Positions 42,620 through 53,728 of a stretch of 64,000 nt of DNA are shown here, piece after piece. Source of the stretch: Mycosarcoma maydis (Eukaryota; Basidiomycota; Ustilaginomycetes; Ustilaginales); the NCBI RefSeq assembly GCF_000328475.2, contig NC_026495.1, forward strand, positions 62,001-126,000, given 5' to 3'. A model generated the notes under the pieces. It was given only the letters and a program-made list of their open reading frames with translations, made no database searches and had not been told where the DNA came from. The stretch's first letter is position 1. Every line of letters starts with the position of its first letter. Both the position numbers and the translations under genes were made by a program.

Positions 42620-42909
42620 CCGATGGCAATCACGAATGCAATTGTGGCAAGCTGCTTGTGCTTTGTGCTAATGGATTGTGCATGCGCGTGTGAGTGATGG
42701 GCTGGTGACGCTCCAAAGTTCTCGAGACAAAGCAAGCTGAGAGCGGACCCGTCGACCTTGCTCTAGCAACGCCTTCTCTACGATCGACTCTGAAAATAGC
42801 AGGACACAAGCATGACACTACACAGCCTGTCGACACTGCACCTCAAAGCAAACAACTTGACATTCGCAATCGAGAACCACGGAACATCAGGAAAAAGCTT
42901 GCATATGGA
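42620..42909. other. Convergent 3' regions of cog7 and cdc37
   Basis: 290 bases between two stop codons. No recognisable element. Confidence 0.5.
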
Positions 42910-44412
42910 TCATCGACCCGTTTCGTCGCGCACCTCGGCACTGGAAAAGTTCAAGATGCCCGCCTGATCGAGCTGCGCAACCACGTGTTCGGCTCGGTCA
43001 ACCTTCATGTCAGCCAGCACCTTGTTCACCTTTTGCAAATCTTTGCTCTTCAAAGCGTCTTTCAAGTCGTCTGGGAAACTCTGGAAGATATCCCACCGCT
43101 TTTGCAGCCATTGCCTGACGTCTTCCGGGTCGAGTTTGTCTTTGGCTTCACCTTCCAGTTCGATGATCTCAGGTGGTGGGCCATCGGGGATCTCGAATCC
43201 AATCACCGTGTTTTCGTCCTCTGCCACGAGTTGGATCTGTTCTTCTCCCGCGCCGGAAGATTGCTGTTGCTCTGCAAGCGCCTTGCTTCGGTCACGGATA
43301 CGAGAGTAGGTAGCGAGCACGTCGTTGAGATACACCACAGAAGCACGACCGTCTTTGGATCCCACCATACGGCGGAAGAAGAGGTTGACTCCATCAGGTC
43401 CGAGTTTGTTGCAGTACTGAATCATGAGCGATTTCTCGACGCATCGACGTGCAAGCGACGAGTTGGAAGCCATCTGTGCATTGAAGGCTTCCAACAGGAG
43501 CGAATCGGTGGTGTTGTTGCTGGGGGAGAGAAGGATCTTGTGCTTGGAAAGGAACTGCAACGCGGTCTCGAAGGCGGTGATATTGAGCGCTTTTGCTGCA
43601 TCAAAGTTGGCTGGCAGGGTGGAAGCCGAAAGAGGGATCGAGGACGGGACGCACGATGGTAGGCTGGCAAATTGACGCATCACATCGTCTGCTTCGGGGA
43701 TGTCATCTTCGTCATCGTCATCGTCGTTGTCGTCGTCCGCAGTGGTAGGCTGGGTGGCTGTGCCGGAGGCCAGTGAAGGAGAGTTGAGCGTCTCGATGAC
43801 CGGCTCTGCTTTTTTCCTGCCCTTATTTGGTGCCGGCTTGGGAAGCGGCTCAGGTTCGGCTTTAGCAACGTAGCCCGAGCTCCAACCTTCCTTGATACCG
43901 TCGCTGGTGATCTTCTTGGAGTCTTCCTTTTCCATCTGCTCGAGCTCAAAGTTGATCTGTGTCTGTCTTGCAGCCAGCTTTTGCTTGTGTGCCTCGAGCT
44001 CGCTCACCAGGACCTGATCGAGCTCGTCACCGTTCTTTGCTTTGACATTGTCCTGTTGTTGAATCTGGAGCAGGAGACTCAAAATCATGTCATCCGGGGT
44101 TGGACCGTTCGGGCCATCCTTGTTGCCCCTCTCGGCTCTTCCTGCACTGAGCTTGGCTACCTCCCTTGAGTAGTATGAGGAGCCTTCCTTTCTGGTGTTT
44201 TGCAAGAGTTGGTCAAGCCGAGGTGTGAGAGCGTTGTTGGTATCGATTTCTGCACGGAGAGCATCCTTTTCGGCTTTTCGCTGATCTCGCTTCTCGTGGA
44301 TGTCGCGCTGCTTCCACCGAATAAAGGATTTCTTGTCAATGTTGGGGTGGACCTCGATGTCCGAGTCATCCGAGAGCTCGAGGTTATCCCACTTGGAGTA
44401 GTTGAGAGGCAT
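42910..44412 (-). CDS. cdc37: Hsp90 co-chaperone Cdc37
   Basis: 500 residues. The ATG at 44412 gives MPLNYSKWDNLELSDDSDIEVHPNID, matching the conserved Cdc37 N-terminus including the SDD site phosphorylated by CK2 in yeast and animals; upstream the frame opens only from TTG. Next come KKSFIRWKQRDIHEKR and a long charged coiled-coil part, an acidic Asp-run insert (about residues 225-235), and the Hsp90-binding middle domain ending in ALKSKDLQKVNKVLADM. Cdc37 loads protein kinases onto Hsp90 in the cytosol. The middle domain has FETALQFLSKHKILLS and the GPDGVNLFFRRM block. Length is near that of yeast Cdc37 (506). No intron. Confidence 0.94.
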   Translation of the reverse strand: MPLNYSKWDNLELSDDSDIEVHPNIDKKSFIRWKQRDIHEKRDQRKAEKDALRAEIDTNNALTPRLDQLLQNTRKEGSSYYSREVAKLSAGRAERGNKDGPNGPTPDDMILSLLLQIQQQDNVKAKNGDELDQVLVSELEAHKQKLAARQTQINFELEQMEKEDSKKITSDGIKEGWSSGYVAKAEPEPLPKPAPNKGRKKAEPVIETLNSPSLASGTATQPTTADDDNDDDDDEDDIPEADDVMRQFASLPSCVPSSIPLSASTLPANFDAAKALNITAFETALQFLSKHKILLSPSNNTTDSLLLEAFNAQMASNSSLARRCVEKSLMIQYCNKLGPDGVNLFFRRMVGSKDGRASVVYLNDVLATYSRIRDRSKALAEQQQSSGAGEEQIQLVAEDENTVIGFEIPDGPPPEIIELEGEAKDKLDPEDVRQWLQKRWDIFQSFPDDLKDALKSKDLQKVNKVLADMKVDRAEHVVAQLDQAGILNFSSAEVRDETGR

Positions 44413-44926
44413 TTTGGCAAACAAGCTGCTCTCAAGTCGATGGTGCTAAGCCAAGAAAGCGTCGACCAACATCAAAGTGTTGATCTCTGGCAACTGAGCC
44501 AATATTAATTAGTTTTACAACGTATTCGTGATTCGTGATTGTGATTGATTGCCTGAACGGGTCCGTGAACATCACGCATGCATGCGCCTAAGAAAGCGAA
44601 CCATGAATTTAGAGACGCGATGCGAAGATTCCAGAAGTCACCGACAGCCTGACAAATTCGGCACTTCTCCCTGCTCCACACTCACGACTCACGACTCGTG
44701 ACTCATGATTCGTGATTTTTTGACTGTCGCACAGGGCAAATTGGTGAGAGACTGTCTGCTGGTTGCACCCAACACAACCCTTTGTGAGCCTAGGGCGATA
44801 CGTGATAGACCGCAGGCCGAAGTTCAATTTGAAGCTGCACGAGTGAGGCCAAGACTACTGCGAGGAGCAGTACACAAGGGATGTGGAGTGTCCAAGAAGG
44901 GCAAGAGTACTGGATGTCGTGGCAAA
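44413..44926. other. Space between cdc37 start and isa2 stop
   Basis: Promoter of cdc37 and 3' region of isa2. Heptamer words cluster at 44525-44545 and 44680-44718. No gene. Confidence 0.55.
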
Positions 44927-45574
44927 CTAGATGACGGGCTCCCAACTGACACCGCAGCCGCAACCTGCGCCCTTGGCCTGCGGGTTGTTCTTGATGGCAA
45001 ACTGAGAGCCAATGAGCTCGGTGACATAGTCGATAGTGCTTCCGCGTACGAGTGCCAGACTGATGCTGTCGACCAAGATGGACACGCCAGGATGCACTTC
45101 GAACTGAAAATCGTCCTCTTCGATCTCTTCAGTGATCTCTATCTTGTACTGATAGCCGTGACATCCTCCCGGTTCTACAGCGACTCTCAGCGCTAACGAT
45201 GAGTTGTTCTCACGCTCTGCTACTTTTTGTAGCTGGGCGATCGCACGGTCGGTGGCAATGATCGTGGGTTCGCCATCTCGATAGACTTCGGGTTCTTCTG
45301 GTTCGTCCGGTTTGCGGATCAGCGTTGTAGCCAGCCTCCTTTGTGATCTCGTCAGCGAAGGAATCCGCGCACTTGGAAACGCTTCTGGTATTCTCCTTGA
45401 GCTAGAAGCCACCGGGGCAGAGCAGCGCAATGAAAAGGACGACAAGCTTGTCAGTCCACGTCTCGTTGAAGCGAATCGTGATGAGGCAAGCGTAGTTGCC
45501 GATGTGGATGCATATGTCTGTGTGTGGCGCAAAGCCGATCTTGCCGAGCCTGAAGGGAATGCTGATCGCAACAT
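44927..45574 (-). CDS. isa2: Mitochondrial iron-sulfur assembly protein Isa2
   Basis: 215 residues from ATG 45574. The N-terminal half (residues 1-85) is Arg/Ser-rich and acid-poor, a mitochondrial targeting sequence. The A-type domain follows: TIIATDRAIAQLQKVAERENNSSLALRVAVEPGGCHGYQYKIEI, then VSILVDSISLALVRGSTIDYVTELIGSQFAIKNNPQ and the final GCGCGVSW. The three cysteines (GGC and C-G-C) are the Fe/S-binding residues of the family; the second and third lie in GCGCG. With Isa1 and Iba57, Isa2 matures [4Fe-4S] proteins in the matrix. Isa2 is preferred over Isa1 from the RGSTIDYVTELIGSQF and GCGCGVSW pattern. It is divergent from the egd2 gene. Confidence 0.9.
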   Translation of the reverse strand: MLRSAFPSGSARSALRHTQTYASTSATTLASSRFASTRRGLTSLSSFSLRCSAPVASSSRRIPEAFPSARIPSLTRSQRRLATTLIRKPDEPEEPEVYRDGEPTIIATDRAIAQLQKVAERENNSSLALRVAVEPGGCHGYQYKIEITEEIEEDDFQFEVHPGVSILVDSISLALVRGSTIDYVTELIGSQFAIKNNPQAKGAGCGCGVSWEPVI

Positions 45575-46237
45575 GATTGCCAGATTGATGGTGGTGATCC
45601 AGAATAGCTACGAGCTTCTGCAGGGTCTCTCACGCCTGAGATGTGAGTTGCTCAGCGTTGCAAGCTCACGCAAGCTTCGAATCTTATATAGGTGGAGGTC
45701 GATATCAATTTCCGATGTAGCCCGATCAGATCACAACGAGCTAACAAAACCAAGAAAATCGCTGTGTAAATCGTAAATCATGAAGTGGATCGTGAATCGT
45801 GGATCCACGATTGAGAGACAAGACTTGATCTGAAATTGTTTGGAATACAAACGTGGTGGGTGCGAATACAAAATGTCGATTGAGCGCGGGGCAGGCAATT
45901 TGAAAAATGGCTAGGAAGAAGCAGAAGGAAGCACAGACTCACCACGCTTTTAAAGTGCGCTTCTTCACTGTGACTTGACTCGTGATTCTCTGGCTCGAGC
46001 TGCCACTTGTGTCGCTGTAGTGATCGTCGACTTCGACGTATTACGCCTCGCCGACATCATATCTTGCTTCCCTTCCTTTCTTCTAGCAACTCGATTCTAC
46101 ACCAACCTCACAACAGTACGCATCTCATCAGCCAGAGTGGACCAAACTTGACGCAGCTCACCACGTTCAACATCGACCTCTGACCCTTCACTCTTGTTTC
46201 GATCTGTTTTTGATCCATCTGATTTTTTGCAGTCACA
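45575..46237. other. Divergent promoter region of isa2 and egd2
   Basis: Contains a heptamer cluster at 45770-45812 and, before the egd2 start, a pyrimidine-rich stretch (46066-46085) as is common at strongly expressed fungal genes. GTACGC at 46116 and TTTTTTGCAG ending at 46232 could bound a leader intron, six bases before the ATG. Confidence 0.5.
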
Positions 46238-47044
46238 ATGTCTGCTACCGTTGAAGAAATCGCCGACGACGTTCAGGACGTAAGTCTGACTCTCTTCAGC
46301 TGCGATGACCTACCGGTTGGACCGCAAGAAGTTGGAATCTTGATGCGCAGAAACTGACATGTCTCCCATTTCCCTTCCCTAAACCTCGACGGCACATTGC
46401 AAACCACTCGATTTGAACCCGTCAGCTTAATGTCCAGGAGTTTGACTCCGATGACGCTGGTGCCGATGTGCACGCTTCCGACAAGGTGGCTTCGCGTGCC
46501 GAGCGCAAGTCCCGTAAGGCCCTGCAGGGTATCGGCCTGAAGAAGGTTGGCGGCATCACGCGTGTTACCATGCGCCGTCCTCGTGGTGTAAGTCGTGCTT
46601 GGCTTTTGCATTGCCTTGTTGGTACTGCCGCATACTGATTAACTTTTATTTTCCTGCGCGCATTGTCTGCTACAGCACCTTTACGTGATCGCGCAGCCCG
46701 AGGTGTACAAGTCGTCGCACTCGGACGTCTACATTGTTTTTGGCGAGGCCAAGGCTGAGGACATGTCGCAGCTCGCCCAGGCGCAGGCTGCTCAGCAGAT
46801 GGCACAGGCCGAGGCTCAGGAGCGTCTGCTTGCCGAATCGCTCCAGAACTCGAGCGCCAGCGGTGCCGAGAAGAAGGTCGAGGAAGAGGAGGAGGACGAC
46901 GACTCGCCCATCGATGAGGAGGGTGTCGACGCAAAGGACATTGATCTCGTCATGCAGCAGGTGAGCTGCTCGCGAAGGAAGGCTGTCAAGGCGCTCAAGG
47001 AGTCCAACGGTGACCTCATCAACGCCATCATGAACGCCAGCTAG
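46238..47044 (+). CDS. egd2: Nascent polypeptide-associated complex subunit alpha, 3 exons
   Basis: Exons 46238-46279, 46426-46587 and 46676-47044 join in frame to 190 residues; both donors are GTAAGT, and a CTGATTAAC branch-like site precedes the second acceptor. The NAC domain reads [32 protein letters not shown], then [30 protein letters not shown] Glu/Asp-rich linker follows, and the C-terminus ([32 protein letters not shown]) is the UBA domain found in alpha-NAC. With beta-NAC it binds ribosomes near the exit tunnel and guards nascent chains. Length equals that of typical fungal Egd2. Confidence 0.96.
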
Positions 47045-47406
47045 ATCGTCGGCCTCGATCGTATTTGCCGGCAAGTCTAGCTGAGTGTAACCGGCTGTGC
47101 TGCTTGATGAGCCATTTTCAACTATGGAATCAATCGACGCAGAACACGAGAATACGAGCCAATCGGTACTCGTGCGTTGCTTGCATTGCCAACCTCACCG
47201 ATACTGTCTTGTCTTGAAACACCATCCACCCCCCCAAAAAATCCGATGCTTATTACGCTTCACTCACGACTGTCGGTCTTGGTTTGCGCAGAGGCTGATG
47301 CACTGTACATGATTTCAAGTCGCGTTGTGTATGTATTGCGTCTGACGGCAGTTGAAGCCTTGTCGCTCTCTTGTCACTGCATCCTATATTGTACAGTTTG
47401 TCAAGC

Positions 47407-47408
<2 letters not shown>

Positions 47409-47441
<33 letters not shown>
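47409..47441. repeat. (GA)n microsatellite
   Basis: About 16 perfect GA units downstream of egd2. Confidence 0.95.
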
Positions 47442-47443
<2 letters not shown>

Positions 47444-47649
47444 GAAGCTGTCAGCTCGAGTTATGCTGTGTGGTGCTTGAAAAGCTTGTGAAATCTAACA
47501 CTTGGGTTATGCGTTAGCCACGTGATGCGTGGTGTAAAATCGCAGACGACACTCACAGACTCATGACTCTGTGAGGTTAAGAAGACTGGTTGGCAAACTA
47601 CTGACTAAAGTAGCAAGATGCAGCAGGTAACAAACGAGGACGATCACGC

Positions 47650-47770
47650 GATAATCGTGAATCACAAATCACGAATCACGAATCGTGAATAAGTCACAGC
47701 GAGTCGTGAGTCACAGTTATGTTTGCTCATCTCGGCATAAAGGTATTTCGTGATTCGTGCTTCACACATC
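47650..47770. repeat. Heptamer-word cluster
   Basis: CGTGAAT, CACAAAT, CACGAAT, CACGAAT, CGTGAAT in direct succession at 47654-47691, then CGTGAGT and ATTCGTG further on. Members of the dispersed word family. Confidence 0.75.
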
Positions 47771-48141
47771 TTGAATTGAAAATAAGTTAAGGGTGCCGAC
47801 CGAAAAAACCTCATCCTTCGTGCTTGTGTCTTGTGCCTCGTGCCTCGTGCTTCTTGGCTCTGGTCACTGTGAACAGATAAGTTAGATACGCAGTCATAAT
47901 CACGAATCGCGACTTTTTCTTGGTTGGCAACAGCAGGTTTGATAGCGGCGCACCTGTGAAATTGGATATCGTAGCCTTTCTTCTCGACGCCGTCGTCCGC
48001 GATTCGTGATTCTCAGAGATCCACGCGCGCCACTTGTTTGGTAGGAACAGCATCGGACAGGCCGATTCAAGAGGCTCGATAGAGCCGATCCGGATCAAAT
48101 CCGCTCACCACGACGAGTGGCGGCGCGGCGATCCCACTGTG

Positions 48142-48648
48142 ATGGTCGATACTCGTGCGTACACAGTCGATGCGCAGCTGTCTGCTGCAGCAGACGACTC
48201 GCAATCACATCGAAGACGCCAATCGTACATGCACGGTCTATTGCTCTTGCTCATCGTCGTCTTCCTCTGGACCGCTTCGAATTTCCTCACAAACGCTCTG
48301 CTCACCACGGGCGGATACGACAAGCCGTTTTTCGTGACGTACGCAAACACGTCGTCGTTCGCGCTGTATCTGGTGCCATATCTGGTCAGCAGCAGGTTAC
48401 GCAAGAGATGGAGCAATGCAGCCGCCAACCCACACACATACACCAGCCTCCCGCAGCACGATGTCGAAGCCGACGCAGATCAATCCGAGCATCACATCCA
48501 GGACGACAAGGACGAGTTGCCCAAGTGGCTCAAGACGCTCGGTTTCGACGTGCCTACCGTCACACCAGATCAAAGTGTAGCAGCAGCATCGACAGCAGCA
48601 GTAGTAGTCACACCAACTGTCAAGCCGTTTGCTCTCTTGGCCGAGGAC

Positions 48649-48682
<34 letters not shown>

Positions 48683-49998
48683 CACGTGGGCGAGGAGGCA
48701 AAAAAGCGTCTTGCACCAACCTCAATCACAAGCCGATCCGGCTCACCAGGTCGTTCTCGCATTGCCAGCAGCAGCAGTACCAGCAAGATGATTCTTCGAC
48801 AGCATCGACGCCGCTACTTGCACCAACACCGCCCGTGTCACGGCCAAGCTCGCCCGTGCGCCCGTTTCTGGTTTCCACGTCGGTGCCGCGTCCATCTTCG
48901 ATCGATGGCAGAAGGCCACGTACTTCGATCAGCATCGTTCGCGCCGCGGATGGCAACGCTTCGGCGATACCGGCTGTGCCCGTTGCAGCGTTGCCGCTGC
49001 CGCCGCTGACGTTGAGGGAGACGGCGATCCTCGCGTCGCAGTTTACGCTGGTGTGGTTTGGTGCCAACTGGGCGATTAATGCGGGCTTGGGGTTGACGTC
49101 TGTGGCTAGTGGTACGACGATCGGATCGGCCAGTGGCTTTTTCACGCTCGCTTTGGGAGCAGCGTTGGGTGTGGACAGGTTCACTTTGGCGCGCTTAGGC
49201 GCGGTGTGCATTTCGGCGTTGGGCGTTGCCGCGGTGACGTTTGCGGATCGAGATAGCGCCACCTCGACCATCACGGTCTCGTCGGAAGCGATCCTGGATG
49301 GGTTGTGGAGACGATCCTGGACGTCGACGAGCGCTGCGAGTATGCACAGCTTTGTCAGTAAACCACCAAACGCACCGTTGGGCGATATGCTGGCGCTTCT
49401 CTCGGCGTTGCTCTACTCGCTGTATGTGATGCTGCTGAAAACGCGCATCGGCTCGGAAGACCGCATCTCGATGCCGCTCATGTTCGGTATGGTGGGTGCG
49501 ATCAACATTGTCTGTCTGTGGCCCATGTTGCCGCTGCTCCACTTTGCGCGCATTGAAAGCTTCTCGCTTCCGCCGTCGCCCTCAATCTGGGCCGGTGTCG
49601 TGCTCAACATGTGCATCACTCTGGTCAGTGATTTCATCTATCTGTTGGCCATGTTGAAGAGTTCGCCGTTGATCACCACGTTGGGCTTGTCTTTGACCAT
49701 TCCGTTGGCCGTGGTCATTGATGCGCTCAAGGGCAGCCATACCGGCGGGGTCGTTGCCGTTGTTGGCTCGACGGCTGTACTGAGTAGCTTTGGCTTTATC
49801 GGTTGGGACGATCATCGTTTGTTTCAACAGGAGAGCGCCAAGGCGTTGGCGACCGCAGCAGCGTCCGCAGAGCTGGGCGAGCAACACCACGCTCCGCATG
49901 AGCACCATGCTCATTGCCACATGAACCGTGTCCATCCACCCTCAATCCCACCGCGAACACCCACCACTTCGTCCGCCATCACCGTGGTCTCTGACTAA
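48142..49998 (+). CDS. SLC35F5-like transporter (drug/metabolite transporter superfamily)
   Basis: 618 residues from ATG 48142, the first ATG in frame; upstream the frame opens only from TTG. The first membrane helix is HGLLLLLIVVFLWTASNFLTNALL, followed by YDKPFFVTYANTSSFALYLVPYLV, the start block of the SLC35F5/fungal Thi74-like family. A long hydrophilic loop (about residues 90-285) has a poly-Gln run (48646-48681) and Ser/Pro-rich parts. Then come about eight more helices, including LGLTSVASGTTIGSASGFFTLALGA, DMLALLSALLYSLYVMLLKTRIG and the conserved ITLVSDFIYLLAMLKSSPLITTLGLSLTIPLAVVID. The C-terminus is His-rich. Relatives sit in vacuole or other endomembranes; substrate unknown. Confidence 0.87.
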
Positions 49999-50223
49999 TT
50001 CCTTCCCCCTTCCCACCACCCAACGCAATCCACCTCCCTCCCCTCCGTCCTCTTCTTTGCAGTAGCATCATGCCGACTTCATCACACAATTGCACGCAGT
50101 CATAACTTGGTCTTGCTTTCCAAAACGCACGACGATTTCAATTGTCTTTCTTTTTTCTGCAAAGCCTTACACCACTTTCCACGGCACACGGCACACGGCT
50201 AGCGGTGAACGGAGAGATCGAGA
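49999..50223. other. Convergent 3' regions of the transporter and pmt2
   Basis: Pyrimidine-rich, no feature recognised. Confidence 0.5.
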
Positions 50224-52824
50224 TCAGTAGATGTTCCAGCTCTTACGCCACTTGAGGCCCTTGTGCGATTTAATATCACCCTTGAAACCATAGCTGTTAC
50301 CTCTGAACCACCAGAATGCGGCGGTGATCGCGACGACGCTGACGACAAAGACGGCGTTTTTGAGCGCTTCGGACAGCGGCTGTTTTCTGCGGCTTGCGCC
50401 AAACGCATAGACGGCGGTGCTGGGACGCCAGACGAAATGGTCGATGAGATGCACCAACATGAGCACGGCAAAGTAGAGGATGGGCAGGTAGTGGTGCAAG
50501 TAGCAGACGCGCGCCATGACCAAAAACGGCAGATAGTGAAGCAGCCAGCCAAACGCAGCGAGTTTGGCGACGTACAAAAAGTGCGCCCAGTCCGCAGGCG
50601 AGAGGTCGTGGATGCGCCTTTGACGTCGCATCATGTACCACAACCATGTCGCGCCGAACGCGAGCAGCGACGACGACGACGCCCACCAGATCACCGGGTT
50701 GCCGAGCAGGTAGAACTTGATCGAGTTGTCGTCCCAGGAATTCATCCTCAGTCCATTCCACAGCCACGGCCAGTCGAACGGCTTGCTGGCCAGAATGTCT
50801 TCCTTGTCCGCGTCCGGAATCAGCGCGTTGTTCGACGTCATCATGGCCACATTCAGGTGAATAAAGTCGCGCAGGAACGGCGATTTGTAAAGCTGCGAAT
50901 CACCGGGCGCAAGACGCTCGTTCCAGTGATTCTCTATGTTCCACCAGGTGTGTTGGTCCTTGGGATTGTTCTCCTTGTCGCACGACACTTCGACCTGCTT
51001 CCAACCCCACTGTGGCAGTACAGCATTGGCAGCACGCATGTAGCAGCCCAAGTTCTTGTGTCGCAGCCTCAGTCGGCTCGTCAATGAGCGCACAGGCGCA
51101 TCGCGAGCCACCTTGCCATGCACCATGTCGTCCACCACCTCGACCACCCAATGGTCGTTATCGTCGCCGGTCTGGTCATCTCCGTAGCCCGACACCTCGA
51201 GGTTCTCCTTTGTGACTGGAGCGGCGACGTGATGCGAATGAATGTTACGCTTCGTCTGGTCGTGAACCAGACGGATCACGTCGTTGTTCTTGAGCATCCG
51301 TACGGGCTCGGTGGAGGAAGAGTAGTTGGCCGGCAACGCGCGCTCGTTCCAAGGCGGCGTGATGATGAATTCGTTGTTGTTGTCGCGGTAGTGATAGCAG
51401 GTGACTTGCTGCTGCTGCGATCCGACAGGGTACGTCTGGACGTGCGAGTGGAGCAAGCCGCCTCCGTAGCCCATGTTTTTGAGCGTGATCTTGGACCCAA
51501 ACGCAGCTTCGGGCGGTGAGAGAGCAAAGTCGTTGCCGCGAAGATGGCTCTGGAAGAGACTGCTCATCTGAGCATCGCCTGGACCAGACCGGCTGAGGAT
51601 CAAAAAGTGCGCCTTGAAGCTGAGCATGTAGATGGTCAGAGGCAAGAAGATCAGGCAGAGGATGCGCGCGCACCAGTGACGCACATACGCGCGAACAGGC
51701 ATACGAAGATCGCCAAACTTTTCCCAGAGATCTTCGACCGTAAACACACCGACGAGCGCGGTAACAAAGAGACCAACCCATTTCACTGACGAGACACAGC
51801 CGATCGAAGCGCCAGTGAAAGCGAGCCAGAACCACCAAGCCTTTGTGAAGGGAGCCGACTTGTACTGCAAAAACTTGACCAGGCCATGGACGGTGGTAAA
51901 GGTGAAACACAGGAGCATCGAGTCGAGCAGGATGAAGCGCGAGATGACGAGCCAGCCATTGTCGAGGAGAACCATCAACGTGAGCAGGTGACGAGCGCGC
52001 CAGTTCCAGTTGAGACCGCCGCTGGTGAACCAGGCGAGAGGGACCATTGCCACGCCAAACATGGCAAGGATGACCCTCATACCGATGTAGTTGACATCGG
52101 CCGGGTAGGTTTCCCCGGACTTGAATTCGAACTGACCTCGGTAGCCACTGATGAGACCGGCGAGGCCGACAAGCATCTTGCCGAGAGGCGGATGGACGTC
52201 AAAGTAGAACTCCTGTTGCAGGTAGTGCGAGCCGAATTTTCCGAAATGCGCCTCGTCCCAAACGACGACGTTGCTATTGCCGATACCCCAGAGACGCGTG
52301 ATGAGCGAGAAAAGGGTGTAGATAAGGCCGATGACTTCTTCCTGGCGCAGCGTCCAGAGGACAATTTCAAAGTTGGGCGGCTTGCGCTGTTGATGGACGG
52401 GGATGAGGTGCGCATACTTGTTGACCTTGGGCGTGTTGGAGGACGGCGGTTGAAAGCCGGCCTCTTTTGCTTTGAGCGCGGCCGAGTCCGAGGAGAGGTC
52501 GGCGTGATCTGAATCGACCGTGGTAGCAGGCGAGTAAGGGTCAAAGCCGGCGGCGAAGCGGCGGCTGTTAGCAGCTGGGCTACTCATTCTTCCTGGCGAG
52601 TCTTGTGAGAGGTAGGTGGACGAAGGCGGGGAGTGGGTGGGGAGGAGCGTATCGTGGCTGTCAATGTAGCGTTTGCGGTACGGCGCTGGGAGGTCCTGGT
52701 CTGAGTCCAAGGCGGCCGTGGTGGCGTAAGGCGAAGTTGCGGATGAGACGGCGTGTGGGTGATCGATGGTGATGTTGGTGTAGGAGGACCTCTTTGGAGC
52801 GTCAGCGCGCGAGGTGGGTAGCAT
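50224..52824 (-). CDS. pmt2: Protein O-mannosyltransferase, PMT2 family
   Basis: 866 residues from ATG 52824; upstream the frame opens only from TTG and is not protein-like. A 150-residue Ser/Pro-rich cytosolic N-terminus precedes the first helix. The lumenal loop has WDEAHFGKFG with the essential Asp190-Glu191 pair, then YFDVHPPLGKMLVGLAGLISGYRGQFEFKSGETYP. A MIR domain follows (about 390-580), with GGLLHSHVQTYPVGSQQQQVTCYHY and NIHSHHVAAPVTKENLEVSGYGD. The C-terminal helices include HYLPFLVMARVCYLHHYLPILYFAVL. The GETYP and GPGDAQM loops favour PMT2 over PMT1 or PMT4. It transfers mannose from dolichyl-phosphate mannose to Ser/Thr in the ER, usually as a Pmt1-Pmt2 dimer. Confidence 0.92.
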   Translation of the reverse strand: MLPTSRADAPKRSSYTNITIDHPHAVSSATSPYATTAALDSDQDLPAPYRKRYIDSHDTLLPTHSPPSSTYLSQDSPGRMSSPAANSRRFAAGFDPYSPATTVDSDHADLSSDSAALKAKEAGFQPPSSNTPKVNKYAHLIPVHQQRKPPNFEIVLWTLRQEEVIGLIYTLFSLITRLWGIGNSNVVVWDEAHFGKFGSHYLQQEFYFDVHPPLGKMLVGLAGLISGYRGQFEFKSGETYPADVNYIGMRVILAMFGVAMVPLAWFTSGGLNWNWRARHLLTLMVLLDNGWLVISRFILLDSMLLCFTFTTVHGLVKFLQYKSAPFTKAWWFWLAFTGASIGCVSSVKWVGLFVTALVGVFTVEDLWEKFGDLRMPVRAYVRHWCARILCLIFLPLTIYMLSFKAHFLILSRSGPGDAQMSSLFQSHLRGNDFALSPPEAAFGSKITLKNMGYGGGLLHSHVQTYPVGSQQQQVTCYHYRDNNNEFIITPPWNERALPANYSSSTEPVRMLKNNDVIRLVHDQTKRNIHSHHVAAPVTKENLEVSGYGDDQTGDDNDHWVVEVVDDMVHGKVARDAPVRSLTSRLRLRHKNLGCYMRAANAVLPQWGWKQVEVSCDKENNPKDQHTWWNIENHWNERLAPGDSQLYKSPFLRDFIHLNVAMMTSNNALIPDADKEDILASKPFDWPWLWNGLRMNSWDDNSIKFYLLGNPVIWWASSSSLLAFGATWLWYMMRRQRRIHDLSPADWAHFLYVAKLAAFGWLLHYLPFLVMARVCYLHHYLPILYFAVLMLVHLIDHFVWRPSTAVYAFGASRRKQPLSEALKNAVFVVSVVAITAAFWWFRGNSYGFKGDIKSHKGLKWRKSWNIY

Positions 52825-53728
52825 CGAGTGTAGTTCCAAAGGTGGGCGCGAGAGAAGAGCGGAGCAAGAAAGCACCAATGTGGGGGTGGATTTGCGGAAC
52901 CGGCCGACTGGGAGCGCAGCAAAGCAGACAAGTAAGATCACGGATGATGGAGCTGAGAAAATTGGATGCTGAATCGTGTGGCGATGCTCCTTGCGAGTCG
53001 CGTTGGCGCGTTTTGTCCGTCTGGTTCGGCCTGCCGAATCGGATGCTGAGACGATCAAAGATGGTGGTTAAGCGATCGGAAGCCGATCCGAAAGACCAAA
53101 TGAGTGTGTGTGACTGTAGAGCGGTAAAGACAAGAAGATCCTCTTGTCGAGCTGACAGCCTGTATGTAGCTTGGTCACAATCGTGAATCACGAATGTGAA
53201 TCACGAATCGCATCGCTCATCGCTGCAACGCCAAAGCAACACTCAGACTTGTCTGGCTGGCCCGACTCACGCTGCGCAAGCGCGTGCCTTTTGGAAAGCC
53301 AGTCAGTTGTGAGTCTGTCGTGAATCACGAATAATATTCTCGAGCAAACTTGCGGTGAGCCTCTCTTGTGTTTCTCCCAGCGCGCTGTTGGGACATCCGA
53401 GCTTCTTCTTGCGATGCCCATTCACGATTCACGATTCATTATTCGTGATTCGTGATTTCGTGATTCGCGATCGTTGGCATAGACATGTTACACCGGCGTT
53501 TCTCTGGGCTTTCAAGCCCCGATTTTCCATCACGCATTTGTGATTCGTGATTCACGATCTCAAATTACGTTTGTAGTTCGTGATTTTCGTGCTGGAGCTG
53601 CACAAACGTGAATCCAACTCCCCAACTCATGAACTCACCAACTGGCTCACGTCTGCCTCCACCTCAGCTCGTCTTCCTTCTCGTCACCAACATCAGACAC
53701 CCTGACAAGACGCTGGCACACTACCGAC
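52825..53728. other. Divergent promoter region of pmt2 and the get2-like gene
   Basis: 900 bases without a supported gene. The right half (53180-53580) is packed with heptamer words in both orientations. Confidence 0.6.
53180..53580. repeat. Heptamer-word cluster
   Basis: Blocks at 53183-53212, 53318-53336, 53421-53470 and 53534-53585 are built of CACGAAT, CGTGAAT, ATTCACG and ATTCGTG words, partly tandem. Confidence 0.75.

Larger units (their letters stand above)
47045..48141. other. Intergenic region between egd2 and the SLC35F-like gene
   Basis: 1.1 kb with a (GA)16 microsatellite and a heptamer cluster (47650-47770). The reading frame of the next gene is open back to about 48010, preceded by TTCTCAG at 48009-48015, so a short upstream exon is possible. 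Confidence 0.5.

Noticed and set aside
44200..44508. Plus-strand ORFs antisense to cdc37
   Set aside because: They mirror the conserved N-terminal coding region of cdc37.
46236..47044. Reading alpha-NAC as the single 119-codon ORF 46685-47044
   Set aside because: The ORF opens from a non-ATG codon in the middle of the NAC domain; the three-exon model gives the complete conserved protein.
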